From assembly GCA_029572815.1 (NCBI GenBank), contig JAKPUQ010000165.1, forward strand, positions 1 to 46,334: a DNA stretch of 46,334 bases, given 5' to 3'. Source of the DNA: Bacillota bacterium (lineage in GTDB: Bacteria; Bacillota; Clostridia; Oscillospirales; Ruminococcaceae). Numbering within the stretch: the first letter of the stretch is position 1; each line of letters starts with the position of its first letter. This document shows, piece after piece, positions 8,493 to 16,151 of this stretch. The position numbers and the translations under genes are program-made. Below the pieces are notes generated by a model. That model was not told the DNA's origin. It worked only from the letters and a program-made list of their open reading frames with translations, and searched no databases.

Positions 8493-8521
8493 TTGAACAT
8501 TGCCGTATTATGTGATACAAT
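8493..8521 (+). promoter_or_regulatory. Possible second promoter P2 of the LytTR operon
   Basis: TTGAAC (8493-8498) and TACAAT (8516-8521) with 17-bp spacing lie 34 bp before the GTG start. P2 could give basal expression independent of the repeats. Confidence 0.45.
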
Positions 8522-8554
8522 GAAATGTACACACAGCGAAGGAGCTGATGGCGC

Positions 8555-9331
8555 GTGGATGAAAACAGAATAAAGATCACATGGTACGGCACAGCCTCTG
8601 TTCGGATCGCGTCGGAGAATTCGCAGCTCCTGATCGATCCGTTCATACCCTTTCCCGACAGCAGAGTAAAGATACCTGCGGACGCCTATTCCGATTGCCG
8701 CCATATACTTGTCTCTCACGGTCATTACGACCATATCGGCAGCATCAGGGAGATAGTCCGCAGTGATACCGCTGTCTACTGCACTAAGGCTCCCTATAAT
8801 ACCCTTTGCAGAAAGGGCGTAAGAAAGAGAAATCTGCATCTTATAAAGGCGGGAGCAGTCATCACTGTGGGTGATTTTAAGATCACAGCCTATAAAGGGA
8901 ACCACATAAGAGTGAACGGCTGGGACTGCCTGAAAGCTCTGTGCAGCAGACGGGTGAGGAAAAATTACAGGGGTATCATGAAAAAAGTGATGAAGTTTAC
9001 ATCATGCCTTGAGAAAAAGGAGACCCTGTGCTATCTCGTCGAGGCGTTCGGCAAGCGCATACTGATGCTTGGCAGCCTTGCTCTTGCAGATGGGATCACT
9101 TATCCCGTGGGCGCAGATCTGGCTTTTTTCCCTTATCAGGGCTCCGATAAGCTCTGCGAGACAGCTGAAGAGATATATGAAAGGCTCATGCCGAAGGCTG
9201 TCCTGCTCACACATTTCGACGATACATTCCCGCCATTCAGCACCGAGGTGGACACCTCGGAAATTGAGGAGCAGCTGAAGGGGCGTACAAGGGTATATAA
9301 GCTCCGCCAGGGAAGCTCGATAATAATATGA
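8555..9331 (+). CDS. Metallo-beta-lactamase-fold hydrolase (UlaG/YtkL-like)
   Basis: A 258-residue cytosolic protein with the metal-binding signature HGHYDH at residues 55-60 preceded by 'HILVS', which is typical of the UlaG-like branch of the MBL superfamily. That branch includes lactonases, phosphodiesterases and many unknown hydrolases. Further family hallmarks are 'LLIDPF' near residue 25, a 'GxxxADG' turn near residue 175 and 'LLTHFDD' near residue 218. The start is GTG, chosen because AAGGAGC lies 10 bp upstream. It is the first gene of the operon that continues with the LytTR factor 40 bp downstream. The substrate cannot be told from sequence. Confidence 0.8.
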   Translation: MDENRIKITWYGTASVRIASENSQLLIDPFIPFPDSRVKIPADAYSDCRHILVSHGHYDHIGSIREIVRSDTAVYCTKAPYNTLCRKGVRKRNLHLIKAGAVITVGDFKITAYKGNHIRVNGWDCLKALCSRRVRKNYRGIMKKVMKFTSCLEKKETLCYLVEAFGKRILMLGSLALADGITYPVGADLAFFPYQGSDKLCETAEEIYERLMPKAVLLTHFDDTFPPFSTEVDTSEIEEQLKGRTRVYKLRQGSSIII

Positions 9332-9371
9332 CACAACACAACTTTACAAACTACTAAAGCGGAGGCAGATC

Positions 9372-9821
9372 ATGAAAATAATAATCGAATCCCCTCAGCC
9401 AGATGAAGAGGACTCTGTTATAATCAGATGCGCGTCCCCGGATCAGCGGCTGGTCTCCATGCTGCTGTCCTTTCAGACTGCTAATACCGAGCTCACAGGC
9501 TATCTCGATGACAAGATAGTCAGGCTGGATTACAGGGACGTATACTACTTTGAAGCCAATGAGAACCGTGTTTTTGCATACTATCAGTCAGAGGTCTATG
9601 AGGTGAAATACAAGCTCTATGAGCTTGAGGAGCTTTTCAGCCCTATGGACTTCGTGCGATGTTCAAAGTCAATGATAGTGAACATGGAAAAGATAGAGTA
9701 CCTTTCGCCGCTGTTCAGCGGAAAGCTGGAGGCACATCTGAAAAACGGCGAAAAAGTCGTGATCTCACGGCAGTATGTGCACAGTCTCAAGGTAAAGCTG
9801 GGTATCGAGGAGGTTGAATGA
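9372..9821 (+). CDS. Stand-alone LytTR-domain transcription factor
   Basis: A 149-residue protein with no receiver domain. The LytTR DNA-binding domain spans about residues 45-147 and shows the usual features: 'DVYYFEANENRVFAYY', a helix 'LYELEELF', 'FVRCSKSMIVNMEKI' and a C-terminal 'VVISRQYVHSLK'. The first 44 residues are unassigned. The next gene overlaps by 4 bp and encodes a DUF3021-like membrane protein. LytTR plus small membrane inhibitor pairs are known as LytTR regulatory systems (for example HdrRM and BrsRM in streptococci), in which the membrane protein restrains the regulator and the regulator activates its own operon. The LytTR-like repeats at 8347-8400 are the obvious candidate target. 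Confidence 0.9.
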   Translation: MKIIIESPQPDEEDSVIIRCASPDQRLVSMLLSFQTANTELTGYLDDKIVRLDYRDVYYFEANENRVFAYYQSEVYEVKYKLYELEELFSPMDFVRCSKSMIVNMEKIEYLSPLFSGKLEAHLKNGEKVVISRQYVHSLKVKLGIEEVE

Positions 9822-10267
9822 TGGTAAAGGAATTCTTTATTTCATTATTGCATTATTTTGTGGATATTACAACGGCTGTGCTGATAGCGGCAGCTATCTT
9901 CCTGACCGTATCGGGTCAGCAGATGGACAGCGTGATACTGTGGGAGATACTTCTCAGCGGTCTCATAACAGCCCTGCCCTCGGCCGTGCTGCTGTGTTTT
10001 GATACCAAAAGCCCCAGGCTTTCACTGACACTGTGGATAGTTCACTTTATAGTGATATTCTGCGTGACACTGCTGATGCTGAAGGCATTCGGCTGGTGCA
10101 GCATAACACCTCTGACTGTTGCGGGGACCTTTTTTGCGGTGGTGTTCATCTATCTCTTTACCTGCTCTGTGCATTATCTCATCGACAAGAAGCATACGGC
10201 GATCATGAACAAGCAGCTTCAGAAGCGCTATGCGAAGACAGAAAAGAACGGTGAGAAAACAAACTGA
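9818..10267 (+). CDS. DUF3021-like four-helix membrane protein, probable LytTR inhibitor
   Basis: A 149-residue protein with four predicted transmembrane helices (about residues 14-33, 45-62, 72-93 and 99-120) and a basic cytosolic tail ending QKRYAKTEKNGEK. Size, topology and position directly after a LytTR gene match the DUF3021 family found in Firmicutes LytTR pairs. The ATGA overlap with the LytTR gene implies translational coupling and a fixed ratio. The AGGAGG site at about 9808 serves either of two adjacent ATG codons (9818, 9821). A role in holding the regulator inactive at the membrane is inferred from characterised pairs. Confidence 0.75.
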   Translation: MMVKEFFISLLHYFVDITTAVLIAAAIFLTVSGQQMDSVILWEILLSGLITALPSAVLLCFDTKSPRLSLTLWIVHFIVIFCVTLLMLKAFGWCSITPLTVAGTFFAVVFIYLFTCSVHYLIDKKHTAIMNKQLQKRYAKTEKNGEKTN

Positions 10268-10280
10268 CGGGGTGATGTGA

Positions 10281-10871
10281 ATGAAGTTCAGTATAAGGCA
10301 TTATTCCGGGATTTTTGACATGGGTACTATTATCCCGCTTGTGGCTGCCCTGATCGTTTTTCTTCTTTACGTTTTTTTCGGACTGAATATTACCGATGAA
10401 ATGTCGACTATTGTTCTCATGCGTTTTCTGGCAGTCTGCGGTATCGTTGAGGTACTGTTCATAGTCCTGCGCATTGCCGAGTTCATCTACGGCGCAAGGA
10501 TCATCGTGGAGGAGGACCTCCTTGACGTAAAGATGCTGCTGAGACGGAGAAGGCTTTATTACGCGGAGATAGAGGACGCAAGGTACGGTCACTATGAAGT
10601 AAGCAGGAACAACCGCGGACGCAAAGAGCGGTCAGACTCGCTGCTTTATAAGATGTTTGCCGATGACGAAGAAAAGGAGGTCCGTGCGGAACTGACCTTT
10701 TTTCTTGCCTCGGGGAAGAAATTCCGCCTCAATGATAATGCCACAAATTATGTGTGGAAACAGAAAAAGTGGATCACAGACCCAGACCTTGATCCCGATG
10801 AGGACGTAAAGCTCTATCAGGCGTATAAGTGCTATCTGCACGCCTTCCGACAGTTCCTGACCAGACAATAA
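10281..10871 (+). CDS. Membrane protein with PH-like domain, paralogue of the divergent gene
   Basis: A 196-residue protein with two transmembrane helices (about residues 17-36 and 50-70) and a cytosolic part with 'ARIIVEEDLLDVKMLLRRRRLYYAEIEDARYG'. The arrangement matches the product of the gene at 7780-8280: helix pair, strand-rich domain, a FRLNDNAT or IVLNDKAT motif, and an ending of acidic 'PDEDV-LY-AY'. It carries an extra charged insert (NNRGRKERSDSLLYKMFADDEEKE). It is the last gene of the LytTR operon, 13 bp after the DUF3021-like gene, with GGGGTGATG as ribosome site. It may be an output of the regulatory system; the molecular function is unknown. Confidence 0.7.
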   Translation: MKFSIRHYSGIFDMGTIIPLVAALIVFLLYVFFGLNITDEMSTIVLMRFLAVCGIVEVLFIVLRIAEFIYGARIIVEEDLLDVKMLLRRRRLYYAEIEDARYGHYEVSRNNRGRKERSDSLLYKMFADDEEKEVRAELTFFLASGKKFRLNDNATNYVWKQKKWITDPDLDPDEDVKLYQAYKCYLHAFRQFLTRQ

Positions 10872-10878
10872 ACCGATA

Positions 10879-10910
10879 AAGGCAGCCCTGACGGCTGCCT
10901 TAGCTTTTAT
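10879..10910 (+). terminator. Terminator of the LytTR operon
   Basis: A perfect 9-bp stem AAGGCAGCC / GGCTGCCTT with loop CTGAC is followed by a T-rich stretch. Confidence 0.85.
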
Positions 10911-11204
10911 GCGGCTGCTCCCGCAGAGGGGGGCTGCGAAGCAGAGAACGTTATCGGATAGGGAAAACGCAAAACATTGTTACGCTTTCCGCAGGCTGCC
11001 CGATCTTAATATATACAAATTGTATTTTAGTTTTATTTGTTACCAACAAATACTGCGCCGGCAATAAGTGAAAAAGCTTTAAACTGGTTGACAAAAGCTT
11101 TTTTACGAGTATAATATTAATATGCACATGATATAAGGATACAGTAGTTCCCTGTTGTCCCTTTGTATACCCTTACAAATTAAGATATACTTATATATAT
11201 AATC
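10911..11204 (+). other. Gene-free AT-rich region upstream of the polysaccharide cluster
   Basis: No ORF with a ribosome site was seen on either strand. The right half is strongly AT-rich (for example TATATATATAATC before 11205), which fits an upstream promoter element. Confidence 0.5.
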
Positions 11205-11234
11205 TTGACAAAGGACAGAGGAATGTATTATAAT
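11205..11234 (+). promoter_or_regulatory. Promoter of the polysaccharide cluster
   Basis: Perfect TTGACA (11205-11210) and TATAAT (11229-11234) hexamers have 18-bp spacing. The start would be near 11241, leaving a ~210-nt untranslated leader before the first gene at 11452. Confidence 0.8.
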
Positions 11235-11327
11235 ATATTGTAATGATTATGACGTTTTACGCTGAGTATATAATAGCTGCCGGCGTTTTTCGTTTTTATT
11301 GCAAATTCAGTTAGCAAAATTCAGTCG

Positions 11328-11432
11328 CTGCAATATGCATTGCAGACGAAAATGTATCCCGGTATGTCAGGGGCATGATCTCAGCACGAAGATCACTGCC
11401 CTAAGAGGATATGATCTGACTTTGCCGGGCGG
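11328..11432 (+). promoter_or_regulatory. Structured 5' leader RNA, candidate cis-regulatory element
   Basis: A small hairpin CTGCAAT-ATGC-ATTGCAG (11328-11345) is followed by a nested fold. Helix P1 pairs CCCGGTA and GTCAG (11358-11370) with CTGAC and TGCCGGG (11416-11429), about 12 pairs. Inside it, P2 pairs GGGCATGATCT (11371-11381) with AGATCACTGCCC (11390-11401), with one bulged C and an 8-nt loop. A 14-nt single strand, TAAGAGGATATGAT, links P2 to the closing strand. The 3' arm of P1 ends 4 nt before the AGGAGAG ribosome site. It does not match a riboswitch class that I can recall. Confidence 0.5.
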
Positions 11433-11451
11433 ATAGGAGAGTTGACGTTAA

Positions 11452-12738
11452 ATGTTTGTTAACAAGAACGGCATTAAACCATTTGAAAAGAAGATTTGGC
11501 TTGCATCACCTACAATGCACGGAGATGAGCAGAAGTGGGTGAACGATGCGTTTGAGAAAAACTGGATAACAACTGCAGGCGAAAATGTAAACGAGGTAGA
11601 AAAGCTCGTTGCCGAGTATGCAGGTGTAAAGTATGCTGTGGCGCTTTCTTGCGGAACAGCTGCACTTCACCTCGCTACAAAGCTTGCAGGTGAAAAGCTT
11701 TATGGACAGGCTAAGCCGGACTGCGGTACGCTCCGGGGGCACAAGGTATTTTGCTCGGATATGACATTCGATGCTACTGTGAACCCCGTTGCGTATGAGG
11801 ACGGCGAGGCTGTTTTTATTGATACGGAGCCTGACACATGGAATATGTGCCCCGAGGCACTGGAAAAGGCCTTCGAGCTCTATCCCGATGTCAAGCTGGT
11901 TGTCATCGCTCACCTTTACGGTATCCCCGGAAAGATCGACAGGATAAGGGAGATATGCGATAAGCACGGTGCTCTTATCGTTGAGGATGCAGCCGAGTCC
12001 TTCGGCGCTAAATACAAGGGTAAGGAAACAGGCTGCTTTGGCGATTACAGCGCTATCAGCTTCAACGGAAACAAGATAATCACCGGCTCAACAGGCGGTA
12101 TGTTCCTTACAGACAGCAAGGACGACGCCGATAAGGTGCGCAAGTGGTCTACTCAGTCAAGAGAGGCTGCTCCCTGGTATCAGCATGAGGAGATCGGCTA
12201 TAACTATCGTATGTCCAATGTTATCGCAGGCATTGTCCGCGGTCAGATGAATTATCTGGACGAGCATATCGCTCAGAAGAAGGCTATATATGAGCGCTAT
12301 AAGGAGGGCTTCAAGGGTCTTCCTGTCACAATGAACCCCTTCGACGAAAAGAACAGCGAGCCCAATTACTGGCTCAGCTGTATGCTCATAGATAAGACGG
12401 CAATGTGCAGACAGGTTCGCAGCGAGAATGAGCCTATGTACATTTCCGAGCAGGGCAAGACCTGCCCTACCGAGATCCTTGAGACTCTCGCAAGCTTCAA
12501 TGCAGAGGGACGTCCGATATGGAAGCCTATGCATATGCAGCCAATTTACCGCATGAACGGTTTTGTTACCGCCAACGGAAACGGCAGAGGTCAGTCCAAT
12601 GCCTATATTGACCGCGGCGAAGCCCTGGACATAGGCGCTGACATTTTTGAGAGAGGTCTTTGCCTCCCCAGTGATAACAAGATGACTGCCGAGGAGCAGG
12701 ATACCATAATCGAACTTATCAGGAGTTGTTTTGAATAA
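11452..12738 (+). CDS. DegT/DnrJ/EryC1 sugar aminotransferase, PglE-like
   Basis: A 428-residue PLP-dependent aminotransferase of the nucleotide-sugar class. The PLP lysine is probably Lys208 in SFNGNKIITGSTGG, with 'EDAAESFGAKYKG' (about 180-192) as the cofactor aspartate block. Together with the next two genes (a PglC-like phosphoglycosyl transferase and a PglD-like acetyltransferase) it forms the module that makes and loads UDP-N,N'-diacetylbacillosamine or a similar 2,4-diamino sugar. The 4,6-dehydratase (PglF) that this route needs is not in the window. The protein is longer than Campylobacter PglE, with extra sequence around 320-375. AGGAGAG lies 11 bp upstream, right after the structured leader. 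Confidence 0.85.
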   Translation: MFVNKNGIKPFEKKIWLASPTMHGDEQKWVNDAFEKNWITTAGENVNEVEKLVAEYAGVKYAVALSCGTAALHLATKLAGEKLYGQAKPDCGTLRGHKVFCSDMTFDATVNPVAYEDGEAVFIDTEPDTWNMCPEALEKAFELYPDVKLVVIAHLYGIPGKIDRIREICDKHGALIVEDAAESFGAKYKGKETGCFGDYSAISFNGNKIITGSTGGMFLTDSKDDADKVRKWSTQSREAAPWYQHEEIGYNYRMSNVIAGIVRGQMNYLDEHIAQKKAIYERYKEGFKGLPVTMNPFDEKNSEPNYWLSCMLIDKTAMCRQVRSENEPMYISEQGKTCPTEILETLASFNAEGRPIWKPMHMQPIYRMNGFVTANGNGRGQSNAYIDRGEALDIGADIFERGLCLPSDNKMTAEEQDTIIELIRSCFE

Positions 12739-13358
12739 TGTATGCAAAGTTTTTTAAGCGTATGCTGGACTTTACGCTTTCACTTGGCGCAATAATCATA
12801 CTTTCGCCCATACTTATCGTTCTGACGGTGGTGGGAGCAGCAGCGATGGGCGGAAACCCTTTCTTTACCCAGGATCGTCCCGGAAAAAGAGAAAAAATAT
12901 TCAAGCTTATCAAGTTCCGCACCATGAACAATAAGAAAGACAAGAACGGAAAACTCCTTCCCGATGAAAAGAGACTTACTTCCTACGGCAAGTGGCTCAG
13001 GAGCACCAGCCTTGATGAGCTCCCGGAGCTGTTCAACATCCTCAACGGCGATATGTCTATTGTTGGTCCCAGACCCCTGCTGGTAAAGTATCTTCCCAGA
13101 TATAACAAGGAGCAGCACAGACGCCACAAGGTAAGACCGGGACTTACGGGCCTTGCTCAGGTCAACGGAAGAAACGCCCTTACCTGGGAGGAAAAGTTCA
13201 GATATGATGTTAAGTATGTGGATCATATAACATTCATCGGCGATGTTAAGATCATCATTGATACATTCAAGATCGTGCTTCACCGTTCCGGCATAAGCTC
13301 CGACACAAGCGCGACTATGGAAGAGTTTATGGGTACTTCCGAGACTGCGGGCAAGTAG
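12738..13358 (+). CDS. Initiating phosphoglycosyl transferase (PglC/WbaP-type sugar transferase)
   Basis: A 206-residue monotopic enzyme predicted to transfer a sugar-1-phosphate from a UDP-sugar to undecaprenyl phosphate, the first membrane step of polymer assembly. One N-terminal re-entrant helix (about residues 10-38) is followed by the bacterial sugar-transferase core: FTQDRPGK, FKLIKFRTMN, 'RSTSLDELPELFNIL', SIVGPRPL and 'RPGLTGLAQVNGRN'. The size is that of the short PglC class with no extra N-terminal domain. It overlaps the aminotransferase stop by one base (TAATG). Confidence 0.93.
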   Translation: MYAKFFKRMLDFTLSLGAIIILSPILIVLTVVGAAAMGGNPFFTQDRPGKREKIFKLIKFRTMNNKKDKNGKLLPDEKRLTSYGKWLRSTSLDELPELFNILNGDMSIVGPRPLLVKYLPRYNKEQHRRHKVRPGLTGLAQVNGRNALTWEEKFRYDVKYVDHITFIGDVKIIIDTFKIVLHRSGISSDTSATMEEFMGTSETAGK

Positions 13359-13362
13359 ATCT

Positions 13363-13980
13363 ATGAAAAAGGTTGTTATTATAGGCGCAAGCGGCCATGC
13401 AAAGGTCATTGCCGATATAGTCATCAAAAGCGGAGACGAGCTTGTCGGATTTCTTGATGATAATACGGAACTTCCGGAAAGTATCATAGGTTATCCGTAT
13501 TTGGGCACTGTGGATAAGTATTCCGGGTATGCTGATGAACGCTTCTTTATTATCGGCATCGGCAATAATCTGATCCGTAAAAAGATAGCTGAAAGAGTAG
13601 ATGCCAGGTGGTATACCGCTGTCCATCCTTCGGCACAGCTGGCAATAGATACCCATATAGGCGAGGGAACTGCTGTAATGGCGAATGCGGTCATCAATAC
13701 CTCGGCTGTTATCGGCAGACATTGTATCATAAATACAGGTTCGATAATCGAGCATGATAACAGGATAGGCGATTATGTACATATTTCCCCGAATGCGACC
13801 CTGTGCGGCACTGTGCTGGTGGGTGAACTGACCCATATAGGAGCAGGTGCCACAATAAAAAATAACATATCGGTCTGCGGTAACGTTATTGTCGGAGCAG
13901 GGGCAACGGTGGTCAGAAACATTGCCGAGCAGGGCACATTTGTGGGAATACCCGCAAGAAATACTGCTTCTGATCATTGA
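13363..13980 (+). CDS. Sugar O/N-acetyltransferase, PglD/NeuD-like
   Basis: A 205-residue protein with an N-terminal Rossmann-like half (KKVVIIGASGHAKVIADI, about 1-75) that binds the UDP-sugar and a C-terminal left-handed beta-helix of hexapeptide repeats (about 85-195, for example IGEGTAVMANAVINTSAVIG). A catalytic-type His occurs in 'IIEHDNRIGDYVHISP'. This is the PglD architecture: N-acetylation of UDP-4-amino-4,6-dideoxy-GlcNAc with acetyl-CoA. It follows the sugar transferase by 4 bp. Confidence 0.88.
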   Translation: MKKVVIIGASGHAKVIADIVIKSGDELVGFLDDNTELPESIIGYPYLGTVDKYSGYADERFFIIGIGNNLIRKKIAERVDARWYTAVHPSAQLAIDTHIGEGTAVMANAVINTSAVIGRHCIINTGSIIEHDNRIGDYVHISPNATLCGTVLVGELTHIGAGATIKNNISVCGNVIVGAGATVVRNIAEQGTFVGIPARNTASDH

Positions 13981-14033
13981 TCCTTTTCATAAGATCAAAC
14001 GTATATAACTAAACCGTATGTGAGGGCGGAAAA

Positions 14034-15227
14034 ATGAGCGATATTATTATCTTGGCGAATTTCTGTTTTGACTTTTCCGAGAATGATAACGGAAGGTTCT
14101 TATATCTTGCGAATATGCTCGCAAAGAAGCATAATGTTGAGATCATCACCAGTGATTTTTATCACACAGAAAAAAGAATGCGTAAAAAGGCGGCTGCAAA
14201 ATGGCCGTTTAAAATTACATTCCTGCATGAGCTCGGCTATTCGCGCAATGTTTGCCTGAAGCGTTTTTACAGCCATTATGTATGGGGGAAAAACGTAAAG
14301 GCTTGTCTTGAGAAGCGTAAAAAGCCCGATGTCATATACTGTGCGGTACCGTCCCTGTCTGCGCCCTTAGCGGCAGCAAAGTACTGCGAGAAGCGTGGGA
14401 TACGCTTTATCATCGACGTTCAGGATCTTTGGCCCGAGGCTTTTCAGATGGTGGTCAATATTCCTGTAATAAGCGATATTGCCTTTCTGCCCTTCAGAAA
14501 GATGGCAGACGGCATATATAAAAGAGCTGATGCGGTCTGTGCGGTCTCTCAGACATACGTTGACCGCGCACTGAGGTTGAACAGAAAGTGCGATCATGGT
14601 GAATCGGTATTTCTGGGAACGAACCTTGAGACCTTCGATACCAATGCCGCAAACAACAGCGTGAGCAGAGATGCGGAAGATGAACTGCGTCTTGCGTATT
14701 GCGGTACTCTTGGAAGCAGCTACGATCTTACCTGTGTCATAGACGCTCTTTACATAGTAAAGAAAAAAGGCGTTCAGCCCCCGAAATTCATTGTAATGGG
14801 CGACGGTCCCGATATGGAGCGGTTCAGGAAATACTCCGCCGAAAAGGGCGTCGATGCCGAATTTGTCGGAAGAGTTCCCTATGATAAGATGTGCGGGATA
14901 TTAAAGTCCTGTGACATCACGGTAAATCCCATAACTACGGGCGCTGCCCAGAGTATCATAAATAAGCACGCGGATTATGCAGCCTCAGGGCTCCCCGTGC
15001 TGAACACACAGGAGTCAAAGGAATACCGCAGACTTGTAAAAAACTACAGAATGGGTTTTAACTGCAAGAACGGAGATGCGGAAGACCTTGCTGAAAAGAT
15101 GACAAGGCTTATCGGCGATCCTCAGCTGCGCAAGGAAATGGGCAAAAACGCCAGAAGGTGCGCAGAGGAGCTGTTTGATCGCTCAAATTCATATCTTAGA
15201 ATAATCAACTTGATCGAGAAGGAATAA
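14034..15227 (+). CDS. Glycosyltransferase family 4 (GT-B fold)
   Basis: A 397-residue cytosolic or membrane-associated glycosyltransferase. The N-terminal half has 'IIDVQDLWPEAF' (about 126-137), a common feature of GT4 enzymes of capsule clusters such as the WbuB type. The C-terminal half has the donor site: LAYCGTLGSSYDL, 'FIVMGDGPDMERF', 'GRVPYDKM' and 'KHADYAASGLPVLNTQESKEY'. It probably adds an early sugar to the lipid-linked unit; donor and acceptor are unknown. The ribosome site is GAGGGCGGAAAA just before ATG. Confidence 0.88.
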   Translation: MSDIIILANFCFDFSENDNGRFLYLANMLAKKHNVEIITSDFYHTEKRMRKKAAAKWPFKITFLHELGYSRNVCLKRFYSHYVWGKNVKACLEKRKKPDVIYCAVPSLSAPLAAAKYCEKRGIRFIIDVQDLWPEAFQMVVNIPVISDIAFLPFRKMADGIYKRADAVCAVSQTYVDRALRLNRKCDHGESVFLGTNLETFDTNAANNSVSRDAEDELRLAYCGTLGSSYDLTCVIDALYIVKKKGVQPPKFIVMGDGPDMERFRKYSAEKGVDAEFVGRVPYDKMCGILKSCDITVNPITTGAAQSIINKHADYAASGLPVLNTQESKEYRRLVKNYRMGFNCKNGDAEDLAEKMTRLIGDPQLRKEMGKNARRCAEELFDRSNSYLRIINLIEKE

Positions 15228-15229
15228 AA

Positions 15230-16138
15230 ATGAAGCTTAGTTTTAATTATAAGGACATTCTTAACGAACTGGCAAGAAGCGATAAAAATGCCCGTTCTAT
15301 GACAGATGAGGAGCATGAGGCTTTAAAGGATTGCCTTTATAATATGTCTGTTGACATCGAAAAAAGATGCCGCAAAAACGGTATCAGGCTTTTTCTTGTG
15401 GGCGGCAGTCTTCTTGGCGCGGTAAGACACGGCGGCTTTATCCCGTGGGATGATGATATGGACTTCGGAATGAAGCGCAGTGATTACGAAAAAATGAAAA
15501 AGATCTTCGATAAGGAGTTTTCGGATATGTATGAGCTCAGATGTCCGAACAGCCCTCACCCCAACGCTAACCGCTTCATGCAGATTTTCAAGAAGGGCAC
15601 CGTGCTCAGGACCATCGGTGAGGATAATCCTCTCCAGCCTTCTTCGGTGTATATCGACGTTTTCCCTTACGATTATGTGCCCGAAGGCAGATACCTGAGA
15701 AAATTCAGAGGTCTTAAAGCTAATGCAGAGATGTTTATAGCATCGTGCGTTATGGACGAAAAGACTATGAGCGAAAAGAAGAGAGCATATCTTTCCAAGA
15801 GCAAGGACGGAAAGCTCTTTATAAGGATCAGGCGTATCATCGGAACTGTTTTTGCTTTCAGATCACCTGAAAAGTGGTTCGACAGAGTGGATAAAACCAT
15901 TTTTTACAGAAAAAAATCTGCTCTTGTTACAAGCGCTACAGGAAGAAAGCATTACTTTGGCGAGATATATCCTACAAAAACCTTCTTTCCTCTGACTGAG
16001 ATAAGCTTCAGGGAGCACAGTTTTTTTGCTCCTGCTGATCACAGAAAGTATCTTGAGGGGCTCTACGGAAGCGATTATATGAAGGTCCCTGATGTTCAGC
16101 ACAGAGAAAGTCATTTTATTACCGAGATAAAACTGTAA
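15230..16138 (+). CDS. LicD-family phosphotransferase
   Basis: A 302-residue protein with the LicD signature 'LFLVGGSLLGAVRHGGFIP' followed by the acidic metal motif WDDDMDFGM (about residues 51-75). LicD proteins (nucleotidyltransferase fold) move phosphocholine or other phospho-substituents from CDP-activated donors to glycans, as in pneumococcal teichoic acids. The IspD/TarI-like cytidylyltransferase three genes downstream of it probably makes the CDP donor. It starts 2 bp after the GT4 gene. Confidence 0.9.
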   Translation: MKLSFNYKDILNELARSDKNARSMTDEEHEALKDCLYNMSVDIEKRCRKNGIRLFLVGGSLLGAVRHGGFIPWDDDMDFGMKRSDYEKMKKIFDKEFSDMYELRCPNSPHPNANRFMQIFKKGTVLRTIGEDNPLQPSSVYIDVFPYDYVPEGRYLRKFRGLKANAEMFIASCVMDEKTMSEKKRAYLSKSKDGKLFIRIRRIIGTVFAFRSPEKWFDRVDKTIFYRKKSALVTSATGRKHYFGEIYPTKTFFPLTEISFREHSFFAPADHRKYLEGLYGSDYMKVPDVQHRESHFITEIKL

Positions 16139-16151
16139 AGGGAAGAGCCGT

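Noticed and set aside
11358..11432. Known riboswitch (c-di-GMP, FMN, guanidine) in the cluster leader
   Set aside because: I compared the visible loops and conserved bases with the classes that I remember and found no convincing match, so it is left as an unnamed structure.
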